5,658 bases of DNA from Rhodanobacteraceae bacterium (GTDB lineage: Bacteria; Pseudomonadota; Gammaproteobacteria; Xanthomonadales; Rhodanobacteraceae). The first letter of the stretch is position 1, and each line of letters starts with the position of its first letter. The position numbers and the translations under genes were made by a program. Below the pieces are notes generated by a model. It was not told the origin of the DNA, made no database searches, and saw nothing but the letters and a program-made list of their open reading frames with translations. Of the stretch, positions 1 through 5,658 are shown one piece after another. The stretch is taken from the NCBI GenBank assembly GCA_025928735.1, contig JAICIW010000170.1:1-5658 (forward strand), given 5' to 3'.

Positions 1-2
1 AA

Positions 3-80
3 GCGTTGCGCGCGAGCCTCGCGCAGCTTCCGGGAACCGGTCCCCTGCCGGTCCGGACGTCGTGGGTGCAGCCCGCGTGA
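3..80 (+). CDS. Possible C-terminal end of a gene entering from the left, unidentified
   Basis: Frame 3 is open from the left edge to a TGA at 78-80 and reads ALRASLAQLPGTG, then PLPVRTSWVQPA. This frame has G or C in nearly all third codon positions, like the real genes here, whereas the neighbouring frame 2 has many more A/T third positions. No ATG, GTG or TTG start for a minus-strand gene is visible in 1-99, so a gene converging on the alpha-mannosidase is the simplest reading. The fragment is too short to assign a family. It could also be non-coding sequence that happens to be open. Confidence 0.35.
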   Translation, partial: ALRASLAQLPGTGPLPVRTSWVQPA

Positions 81-92
81 CGCGCCGGCGCG

Positions 93-111
93 ACGGCGAT
101 CAATACGCCGT
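93..111. other. Small inverted repeat spanning the alpha-mannosidase stop codon
   Basis: The arms ACGGCG (93-98) and CGCCGT (106-111) are exact inverted complements around a 7-base loop that contains the stop codon of the minus-strand gene (100-102). Immediately to the left, 81-92 (CGCGCCGGCGCG) is a perfect 12-base palindrome. Together they fill the 19-base gap between two apparently convergent genes. No run of T follows on either strand, so this is not a convincing intrinsic terminator. It may only help stop or protect transcripts, or be chance in GC-rich DNA. Confidence 0.25.
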
Positions 112-2436
112 CATCGAATAGGGCTGATCCACGGCTTGCGTTGCCCAGGTCTTGTTCGGCTGCGCCTGCATCGTGAAATGCAGCGTGCCGCCGTTCGCGA
201 TTTCCGCGTAGGTCAGGTAATCGCGGGCCAGCGGCTTGCCGTTCAATGCTACCGAGCCGACGTAGGGATGGTCCTTGCCGAGCCCATCGGTGGTAACCGT
301 GAATATCTTGCCGTTCGGCAGGTGCATCACCGCGCGACGCACGAACGGACGGCCGATCACGTACTGGTTGCTGGCCGGCGCGACCGGATAGAAACCCAGC
401 GCGGTGAAGATGTACCACGCCGACATCTGGCCGAGATCGTCGTTACCGGAAAGCCCGGTCGGCGTCGGCGCGTATTGCGTGTGCATGATTTCGGCAAGCC
501 GTTCCTGCGTCTTCCACGGCTGCCCGGCGTAATTGTAGAGATACGCGATGTGGTGGCTGGGTTCGTTACCGTGCGCGTACCAGCCGATCAGGCCGGTGAC
601 GTCTTCGATCCCCGCGAAAGCCTTGGGGTCGATCCTGGCATCGAACACGTCGTCCAGTTTTTTCACCAGCCCCGCGTCGCCGCCGAGCTCATGGATCAAA
701 CCGCCGACGTCCTGCGGTTCGTACCATGAGTACTGCCACGCATTGCCCTCGGTGAAACCGCTGTCCTGCCCGGCCTTGGCGGGACTGAACGGTTCGCGGA
801 ACTGTCCGTTCGCGAGTCTCGGTTGCGCAAAGCCGGTCTTCGGATTGAACACGTTGCGCCAGTTCCCCGCGCGCTTGAAGAATTTCGCGGCGACGTCCTT
901 GCGACCCATCGCCTCCGCCATGCGCGCTATCGACCAGTCATCGAAGGCGTATTCCAGCGTCTTGGAAACCGACTCGGGTTCGCGGTCGGCGGGCACGTAT
1001 CCGAGTTTCATGTAATCGCCGAGATCGCCATACGGTGCGTACGACGCACTTGCGACCATCGCCTTCAACGCGGCGTCGGCGTCGAAGCCGCGAAAGCCCT
1101 GCACGTAGAAGTTAGCGATCACCGGTACTGCGTGGTAACCGATCATGCACCACGTTTCGAGGCCCTGGTACGACCACACCGGCAGGATGCCGAACGGACT
1201 CGCCTGTTGCGCGACGAGCAGGGAGTTCACGAAATCGTTGATTCGCTGCGGCGGCTGGATGAAAGCCATCAGTGGCATCTCCGCGCGGTACACGTCCCAC
1301 AGCGACCAGCTCGAATAGAAAGTGAAATCCTTGGCCGTGTGCACCGCATGGTCGGGACCGCGATATTCGCCGTTCACATCCATCGCGAGGTTCGGCGCGA
1401 TCAGCGCGTGGTACATCGCGGTGTAGAAACTCTTTTCGACCTCCGGCGGCGCCTCGACATCGATCGCCGACAGCGCCTTGGCCCAGGCTTCTTTCGCAGC
1501 CGCGCGGCGCGCGTCGAAGTCCCAGCCCTTGCCGTCGGCATCAAGGTTGGCAATCGCGTTGTCGGCGCTCACCGTCGAAATCGCGACCTTCACCAGCAGC
1601 GGCTTCGTGAGTCTGCCGAATTCGAACGCGCCTTCCAGTTGTTTGCCGGCGACTGCGTCGTTGCCGTTCGGATTCGCCGCTGGACCTTGAAAGCCCTTGT
1701 AGGGAATATCGGTTTCACGGTTGACGAGTTCGTGCGACGTCATCGGCTGCGAAAAACGGATCGCGAACCAAAGCTGCCGCCCCGGCGCCCAGCCGCGGGT
1801 TTCGCGATAACCCGTCACGGTGCCATCGGAACGCACGCGCAGGCGCGCCCACAGCACCTTGCCCGGATAGTCGTAGATGCTGGGGCGCAGATCCAGCAGC
1901 ACGTGCGCGTTTTGATCTTTCGGATACGTGTAGCGATGCCAGCCGACGCGCTGGCTCGTCGTAAGCTCGACGCGCACGCCGGACGTCGCCAGTGTCACCG
2001 CGTAGTAGCCCGGCTGCGCCACTTCGGTCTGGTGACTGAAATCCGAGCGATAACCGCTGCCCGGCTTGTCGGGATCACCTGCATCCCATTGCAACTTGCC
2101 GACGCCCGGCATCAGCAGCACGTCACCGAGGTCGGAATGACCGCTGCCGGAAAAGTGCGTCTCGGAAAAACCGAGAATGCTGTGGTCGCCATATTGATAG
2201 CCCGCCGCCCGCGAATAAGCGTGCTTGAAATCCGGCATCGCGGTGTCCGGGCTCAACTGGATCATTCCGAACGGCACGGTCGCGCCCGGAAAGGTGTGCC
2301 CATTGCCACCGGTGCCGATCATCGGATCGACCTGATTCAGCGCGTCGGTGGCCGCGGCACCGGGCAGCGCAAACATCAGCGCCACCAGCGTGGTCACGAG
2401 GGAGCAAACGATCGGCGACACTCGGGCGAAGGGCAT
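100..2436 (-). CDS. Exported GH92 family alpha-mannosidase
   Basis: This 778-residue protein is a full-length glycoside hydrolase family 92 enzyme. The family consists of calcium-dependent, inverting exo-alpha-mannosidases that trim N-glycans and mannans. Residues 1-29 form a Sec signal peptide, with cleavage likely after Ala27-Ala28-Ala29; there is no lipobox. The mature N-terminus carries the family hallmarks VDPMIGTGGNGHTFPGA (36-52), PFGMIQLSPDT (55-65) and GFSETHFSGSGHSDLGD (89-105). The catalytic half has TEGNAWQY (562-569), HGNEPSHH (622-629) and GNDDLGQMSAW (664-674). Glu563 is the best candidate for the general acid and Asp667 for the base, judged by spacing to the Bacteroides enzymes as remembered. 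Linkage preference cannot be read safely. The start is supported by GAGGT seven bases upstream. The gene lies 112 bases downstream of the GH35 gene on the same strand, so co-transcription is plausible, but I see no strong promoter or terminator in the gap. Confidence 0.95.
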   Translation of the reverse strand: MPFARVSPIVCSLVTTLVALMFALPGAAATDALNQVDPMIGTGGNGHTFPGATVPFGMIQLSPDTAMPDFKHAYSRAAGYQYGDHSILGFSETHFSGSGHSDLGDVLLMPGVGKLQWDAGDPDKPGSGYRSDFSHQTEVAQPGYYAVTLATSGVRVELTTSQRVGWHRYTYPKDQNAHVLLDLRPSIYDYPGKVLWARLRVRSDGTVTGYRETRGWAPGRQLWFAIRFSQPMTSHELVNRETDIPYKGFQGPAANPNGNDAVAGKQLEGAFEFGRLTKPLLVKVAISTVSADNAIANLDADGKGWDFDARRAAAKEAWAKALSAIDVEAPPEVEKSFYTAMYHALIAPNLAMDVNGEYRGPDHAVHTAKDFTFYSSWSLWDVYRAEMPLMAFIQPPQRINDFVNSLLVAQQASPFGILPVWSYQGLETWCMIGYHAVPVIANFYVQGFRGFDADAALKAMVASASYAPYGDLGDYMKLGYVPADREPESVSKTLEYAFDDWSIARMAEAMGRKDVAAKFFKRAGNWRNVFNPKTGFAQPRLANGQFREPFSPAKAGQDSGFTEGNAWQYSWYEPQDVGGLIHELGGDAGLVKKLDDVFDARIDPKAFAGIEDVTGLIGWYAHGNEPSHHIAYLYNYAGQPWKTQERLAEIMHTQYAPTPTGLSGNDDLGQMSAWYIFTALGFYPVAPASNQYVIGRPFVRRAVMHLPNGKIFTVTTDGLGKDHPYVGSVALNGKPLARDYLTYAEIANGGTLHFTMQAQPNKTWATQAVDQPYSMTAY

Positions 2437-2443
2437 GCGGGTG

Positions 2444-2448
2444 ACCTC
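2444..2448 (-). promoter_or_regulatory. Ribosome binding site of the alpha-mannosidase gene
   Basis: On the minus strand GAGGT lies seven bases before the ATG at 2436. It fixes the start that gives a complete Sec signal peptide. The surrounding gap (2437-2548) is otherwise without a clear hairpin or a -35/-10 pair. Confidence 0.6.
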
Positions 2449-2548
2449 GATGATGAAACGGAATATCCCGCAGATCGTACCGCGCCAGAATCCGCGCCGC
2501 CCGTGTCGATCGCCATGTCACACGCAGCCCCGCGCCGAACACCACCGG

Positions 2549-4462
2549 TCAGGCGAGCGTCGTCGCGCTTGAAATCGACGCCGGCGCAATTCGATGCAAC
2601 TCCAGCAACAGGATTTCGTTGTCGCCACGTTTCCAGAACGATGCAGGACAGAACAGCCGCTGCTGCGGACCGACACGCCAGTAGCGGCCGAGCAGATGCC
2701 CGTTGACCCAGAGATAGCCTTTGGTCCATCCGGCCATGTCGAGATAGCAATCGCCGGGATGCTCCAGCTGCAGTGGCACCTTGAAAAACACGCCGGGGCG
2801 CGTTGGCTCGCCTTGGAGCGGGCGCAACGATGCGAGCCAGTCATCATCCAGCGGCAGGCCGAAAACCTGCCAGTCGCGCAGCACTTCACCATCGAGACGC
2901 GCATCGCCGACAAGGCCTTTGCGATCAGCCATCGCATGGCCGTAACCCACGTGACCGAAGCTGTCGATCAGGATGTCCAGCACCTGGCCATTCCCGCTCG
3001 CAGGTTCGGGCAGCGTGATGCGTGGACTCGAACGCAGCGACGGATGCGGGATGCGCGACACGCAATCAACGTAACGTCCGTCCACGGACACCTGCGCGTA
3101 ATCGCGGGCACCATCGATTTCGAGTTCGCCACCGCCACGGATCGACCGGCGATACAGGACCATGCCGTGATCCTGGCCGAACAGCAGCTCGTTCGCCCGT
3201 GGATGCTCTACTCGCTTCGACTGCGGCAGGTTATCCCACAATGAGGCGAATGGCGTGGGCGTGACCGGCGCGAATCGCATCGTCGGTGGCGGGGTCGGCA
3301 CATCGGGCAAAACCCGTTTCGTGTGGGCCGCCAGCATCGCGCGGAACGTATGGTAATCGGGTGTCGCGACGCCGCGTTCGTCGATCGGCGCGCCGTAGTC
3401 GTAGCTGGTGATCACCGGCTGGAAGTGCGAATAGTCGTCGTGCGCGTTGGCACCCGCACCGAAACCGAAATTGGTGCCGCCGTGGACCACGTACAGGTTG
3501 AAGGAGCGATTTTCGTCGAGCAGCTTGCGCAGCGTCGGCACGAAGTCGCCCCGCGCGAAATCCTTGTCGCCCCAGTGGGTGAGCCAGCCGGGATAGCCTT
3601 CGCCCATCCACACCGGCAACTCGCCGGCGATCTCCTGCGCGCCCGCGAAATCGGTGTTTCCATCGATGCCAAGTGCCGCGCCCGGAAGATATGTGTCGGC
3701 CTTGCGAATCTGATCCAGGCCATCGGCAAGCGAGAACGGACCGTGCACACCGTGTGCTTCCCACAGCGAACGCAACGCTTCCAGGTACGCAAGGTCATGG
3801 CCGAACGACGCATATTCGTTTTCGAGCTGCAGCATCAGCACCGGACCGCCATTCGCGACCATCAACGGCTGCACCACCGACGCGATCGTCGCGATGTAGC
3901 GGCGCACCGCGGACATGTAATCCGGGTCGCCCTTGTCGCGCACACGGATGTGCGGATGGCGCAGCAGATAGGGCGGCAAACCTCCGAAATCCCATTCGCC
4001 GCAGATGTACGGACCGGGCCGCAAATACACCCACATGCCCTCTTCCGCGCAGATTCGGATGAAACGCGCGAAATCACGGCGACCGGTCGCGAGGTCGAAC
4101 ACACCGGGCTCGGATTCCAGCGCGTTCCACATCAGGTACAGCGAAATGGTGTTGAGACCCATCGCCTTGGCCATCCGGATGCGATGCCGCCAGTATTCGC
4201 GCGGAATCCGGATGGGGTGCATTTCGCCGCTGCGAACCACGAACGGCTTGCCGTCCAGCAGGAATTGCCGCTCGGAAAGTTCGAACCGGTGCGCCCCGCC
4301 ATCAGGCGAAAGCTCGACACGCATGCCTTGCGCCGACGGCTCCGCACCCAACCGCGCCGTAAGCGCCGACAGCGGCGCCAGCAGGCTCAGGCGCAAAAAA
4401 GTCCGGCGCCGCATACCATTACCGGCTGGCGGCGAAACCATGTCGCGCTGATCGTCACCCAT
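2549..4462 (-). CDS. Tat-exported GH35 beta-galactosidase
   Basis: This 637-residue protein is a glycoside hydrolase family 35 retaining beta-galactosidase, which removes terminal beta-linked galactose. The N-terminus carries a twin-arginine signal, RRTFLRL at 19-25, followed by a hydrophobic stretch to about residue 40; the cleavage site is unclear. The TIM-barrel domain (about 56-375) includes FLLDGKPFVVRSGEMHP (67-83), LRPGPYICGEWDFGGLP (147-163), the acid/base motif GGPVLMLQLENEY (205-217, Glu216) and the nucleophile region GEGYPGWLTHWG (287-298, Glu288). A C-terminal jelly roll follows, with GWTKGYLWVNGHLLGRYW (578-595). Two family positions deviate: ENEYA instead of the usual ENEYG, and GEGY instead of the usual EFY. 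The ATG at 4462 has AGGG 11 bases upstream. An ATG at 4414 (Met17) would put the start just before the arginines but lacks a ribosome site. It is the first gene of the minus-strand pair and is divergent from the sugar kinase. Confidence 0.94.
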   Translation of the reverse strand: MGDDQRDMVSPPAGNGMRRRTFLRLSLLAPLSALTARLGAEPSAQGMRVELSPDGGAHRFELSERQFLLDGKPFVVRSGEMHPIRIPREYWRHRIRMAKAMGLNTISLYLMWNALESEPGVFDLATGRRDFARFIRICAEEGMWVYLRPGPYICGEWDFGGLPPYLLRHPHIRVRDKGDPDYMSAVRRYIATIASVVQPLMVANGGPVLMLQLENEYASFGHDLAYLEALRSLWEAHGVHGPFSLADGLDQIRKADTYLPGAALGIDGNTDFAGAQEIAGELPVWMGEGYPGWLTHWGDKDFARGDFVPTLRKLLDENRSFNLYVVHGGTNFGFGAGANAHDDYSHFQPVITSYDYGAPIDERGVATPDYHTFRAMLAAHTKRVLPDVPTPPPTMRFAPVTPTPFASLWDNLPQSKRVEHPRANELLFGQDHGMVLYRRSIRGGGELEIDGARDYAQVSVDGRYVDCVSRIPHPSLRSSPRITLPEPASGNGQVLDILIDSFGHVGYGHAMADRKGLVGDARLDGEVLRDWQVFGLPLDDDWLASLRPLQGEPTRPGVFFKVPLQLEHPGDCYLDMAGWTKGYLWVNGHLLGRYWRVGPQQRLFCPASFWKRGDNEILLLELHRIAPASISSATTLA

Positions 4463-4492
4463 GCAATGCGTCGCCCTGTCGTTCCGACGTCA

Positions 4493-4522
4493 ATTATGCC
4501 TTTGTTCGTATATGCATATAAA
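4493..4522 (-). promoter_or_regulatory. Candidate sigma-70 promoter for the GH35 gene
   Basis: On the minus strand TTTATA (4522-4517, four of six matches to TTGACA) is followed after 18 bases by CATAAT (4498-4493, five of six matches to TATAAT). Transcription would begin near 4486 and give a leader of about 24 bases that includes the AGGG ribosome site. The match is fair but was judged by eye, and AT-rich DNA can produce such pairs by chance. Confidence 0.4.
4509..4520. repeat. Perfect 12-base palindrome, possible operator
   Basis: TATATGCATATA is its own reverse complement and stands alone in the AT-rich part of the divergent gap, ending 10 bases before the first possible kinase ATG. It overlaps the candidate -35 and spacer of the minus-strand promoter and the only -10-like TATAAA (4517-4522) on the plus strand. 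A dimeric repressor bound here could block both genes. No regulator gene is in the window and I do not recognise the site as a known motif. Confidence 0.4.
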
Positions 4523-4530
4523 CTTCACAA

Positions 4531-5604
4531 ATGAAACCCGATAAAGCTGCCGCGCTGCGTGATGAGCCCCTCGCGATGACCCCGACCCATTCGTTGCGCC
4601 AGGAGATCAGGGGGAACGTGTCGCCGCTCGTACTTGCGGCCGACGTGGGTGGCACGCACGCGCGGATCGGTTTGCTGCAGGCCCGTGCGGGCGCGCAGCC
4701 TCCACTCGAGATGCTGGCGCGGCACGTGTACGAATGCGCGAAGTGGCCTGGGCTCGGCGAAATTCTGGAAGATTTCATTGCCCACTACGCAAGCCCGCGG
4801 CACAACATCGCGCGCTGCGTACTGGCGGTGGCCGGTTACATGCGCGGCGATGAGTTGGTGGCCGAAAACCTGCGCTGGCCAGTCCGGATTTCCGAACTGC
4901 GCGCACACCTGAAGCTGGATCGCCTCGACATCGTCAACGATTTCGAGGCGCTGGCCTGCGGCACCCGCTTCCTGTCCGCGCGCGACAGCATCGCGGTGAT
5001 CGATGCGAAGGGCACGACCGGCCCGACGGTGGTGGTGGGGCCCGGCACCGGACTCGGCTGCGCGGTGTTGCTGCCCAATGGCGACGCGCCCATCGTGATG
5101 CCGAGCGAAGCCGGCCACGTCGCGCTTGCGCCCGGCACCGAACGTGAAATCGAGGTGCTGCGCCGGCTCGGCCGCGACCGCGCCTATGTGCACACCGGCC
5201 ACGCGCTTTCCGGGCCGGGCCTGATGAACCTGTATCGCGCGCTGGCGGACATCGAAGGCGTCGCGACCATTCACGAAACACCTGCCGCGGTCAGCACGGC
5301 TGCCATGGCGGGCGACGATCCGCTCGCGCGGGAGGCCTTGTCGATGTTCTGCGCGCTGCTCGGCAGTTTCACCGGCGACCTCGCGATCATGTTCAAGGCC
5401 GGTGGCGGCGTGTATCTCGCCGGCGGCATCCTGCCATTCGTCCACGACTTCCTGCTCGCCAGCGAATTCCGCGCACGCTTTTTCAACAAGGGCGTGATGC
5501 GCGAATTCCTGACCACGGTGCCGGTCAGGCTGATCGAGCACGGTCAGCTCGGCGTTTTCGGCGCCGCGGCGATGGAGATCGAAGCGGCGACGCGTGCTGA
5601 TTGA
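4531..5604 (+). CDS. glk: Glucokinase-family sugar kinase (glucose or possibly GlcNAc)
   Basis: This 357-residue cytoplasmic kinase belongs to the bacterial glucokinase family (the E. coli Glk type, not ROK), which transfers phosphate from ATP to the 6-hydroxyl of a hexose. The phosphate-binding motif ADVGGTHARIGL is at 37-48. IVNDFEALA (134-142) carries Asn136 and the catalytic base Asp137. GPGTGLGCAVL (170-180) is the second nucleotide motif, SEAGH (192-196) gives sugar contacts Glu193 and His196, and LSGPGLMNLYRAL (226-238) and GGGVYLAGGI (291-300) complete the fold. The position of E. coli Glu187, a sugar contact, is Gly223 here. The start is uncertain. ATG 4531 has no ribosome site. GTG 4618 has a good one and gives an N-terminus exactly as long as that of E. 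coli Glk; ATG 4576 is a third option. The gene is divergent from the GH35/GH92 pair, suggesting it uses a sugar they help release. Confidence 0.9.
   Translation: MKPDKAAALRDEPLAMTPTHSLRQEIRGNVSPLVLAADVGGTHARIGLLQARAGAQPPLEMLARHVYECAKWPGLGEILEDFIAHYASPRHNIARCVLAVAGYMRGDELVAENLRWPVRISELRAHLKLDRLDIVNDFEALACGTRFLSARDSIAVIDAKGTTGPTVVVGPGTGLGCAVLLPNGDAPIVMPSEAGHVALAPGTEREIEVLRRLGRDRAYVHTGHALSGPGLMNLYRALADIEGVATIHETPAAVSTAAMAGDDPLAREALSMFCALLGSFTGDLAIMFKAGGGVYLAGGILPFVHDFLLASEFRARFFNKGVMREFLTTVPVRLIEHGQLGVFGAAAMEIEAATRAD
4601..4620 (+). promoter_or_regulatory. Ribosome binding site that may set a GTG start for the kinase
   Basis: AGGAG at 4601-4605 and a purine run AGGGGG at 4609-4614 precede an in-frame GTG at 4618-4620, the latter by three bases and the former by twelve. 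Starting here would give a protein beginning MSPLVLAADVGG, with the first conserved Asp at residue 9 as in E. coli Glk. Neither spacing is ideal, so this remains an alternative to the ATG at 4531. Confidence 0.4.
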
Positions 5605-5641
5605 CGGCTGTACCAGCAGAAAACGTCAACCGGTCCTCACC

Positions 5642-5658
5642 CGTCATTCCCGCGCAAG
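5642..5658. repeat. Left arm of a probable dispersed inverted repeat cut by the window edge
   Basis: The sequence CGTCATTCCCGCGCAAG lies 37 bases after the kinase stop. It matches the opening half of a repeat type that is common between genes in several beta- and gammaproteobacteria, in which ATTCCC, about eight bases and GGGAAT form a hairpin. Only the first arm is inside the window, so the second arm is a prediction. If complete it could serve as a transcript end or RNA-stabilising hairpin for the kinase gene. Confidence 0.45.

Larger units (their letters stand above)
4463..4530. promoter_or_regulatory. Divergent control region between the GH35 gene and the sugar kinase
   Basis: This 68-base gap separates the two start codons. 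Its right half (about 4491-4530) is strikingly AT-rich against GC-rich surroundings and must hold the promoters of both genes unless the kinase starts further downstream. It contains a 12-base palindrome (4509-4520) that overlaps the likely minus-strand promoter. A smaller inverted repeat, GTCG-TTC-CGAC, lies at 4478-4488. A shared regulator acting on both directions is plausible but inferred. Confidence 0.6.

Noticed and set aside
31..57. The repeated CCGGTCC words near the left edge (37-43 and 49-55)
   Set aside because: They lie inside the probable coding tail, form only a short direct repeat, and look like ordinary GC-rich sequence.
2123..2545. A minus-strand open frame starting in the 112-base gap and overlapping the start of the alpha-mannosidase
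   Set aside because: It is in a different frame from the GH92 protein and its translation is an Arg-rich frame-shifted copy of that gene's start. There is no sign of a frameshifted or extended GH92 product, because the annotated start already has a signal peptide and ribosome site.
2437..2548. A separate promoter or terminator between the GH35 and GH92 genes
   Set aside because: The best hexamer pair by eye (TTCTGG, 17 bases, GATATT on the minus strand) matches the -35 poorly, and no stem followed by a T run is present. I could not support either element.
823..2706. A 627-codon open frame on the plus strand, opposite the alpha-mannosidase and running through the gap into the GH35 gene
   Set aside because: Its translation is rich in Arg, His and Ala with no recognisable domain, and it ignores the gene boundaries. 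It is the antisense shadow expected in GC-rich DNA opposite a clear GH92 gene.
3323..4534. A 403-codon plus-strand open frame opposite the GH35 gene
   Set aside because: It has the same Arg/His-rich shadow composition, no family motif, and lies wholly over a well-supported GH35 catalytic domain before running into the divergent control region.
4525..5541. A 338-codon minus-strand open frame opposite the sugar kinase
   Set aside because: It mirrors the kinase frame, has no signal or motif of its own, and is explained by strong G/C third-position bias on the coding strand.
1..5658. CRISPR arrays, transposases, tRNAs, riboswitches or defence genes
   Set aside because: I found no repeat-spacer pattern, cloverleaf or mobile-element protein. 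Three metabolic genes and the short gaps between them account for nearly all of the window.

Overview
This is a GC-rich proteobacterial window. The Xanthomonadaceae-like flavour (Lysobacter, Rhodanobacter, Dyella or Xanthomonas relatives) is an inference from the gene content: exported GH35 and GH92 glycosidases next to a proteobacterial-type glucokinase, with wording close to plant- or soil-associated xanthomonads. No phylogenetic marker is present, so the assignment is loose.

Layout. Positions 1-80 look like the last 25 codons of a plus-strand gene that enters from the left; its identity cannot be read. It converges, with a 19-base gap, on a minus-strand pair. In transcription order the pair is a GH35 beta-galactosidase (4462 to 2549, Tat-type signal), then a 112-base gap, then a GH92 alpha-mannosidase (2436 to 100, Sec-type signal). 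A short AT-rich divergent control region (4463-4530) holds a perfect 12-base palindrome and a fair minus-strand promoter. To its right, on the plus strand, is a sugar kinase of the bacterial glucokinase family (4531-5604). The window closes on the left arm of what looks like a dispersed inverted repeat (5642-5658).

How the genes may work together. The two exported exo-glycosidases would remove terminal beta-galactose and alpha-mannose from glycans outside the cytoplasm. The kinase would phosphorylate a sugar released from the same material. GH92 enzymes are mostly known for trimming N-glycans and yeast mannan, and Xanthomonas campestris has a described N-glycan degradation cluster (nix) that includes a GH92 enzyme. 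A small N-glycan or glycoprotein scavenging locus is therefore the best reading, though still an inference.

The most notable detail is in the kinase. A gapless match to the E. coli Glk segment recalled from memory puts glycine (Gly223) where E. coli has the sugar-contacting Glu187, while the other sugar-binding residues are kept. That raises the possibility that its substrate is not glucose, with GlcNAc as one candidate. I see no CRISPR array, tRNA, rRNA, transposase or defence system. Most of the window is ordinary carbohydrate-use gene content.
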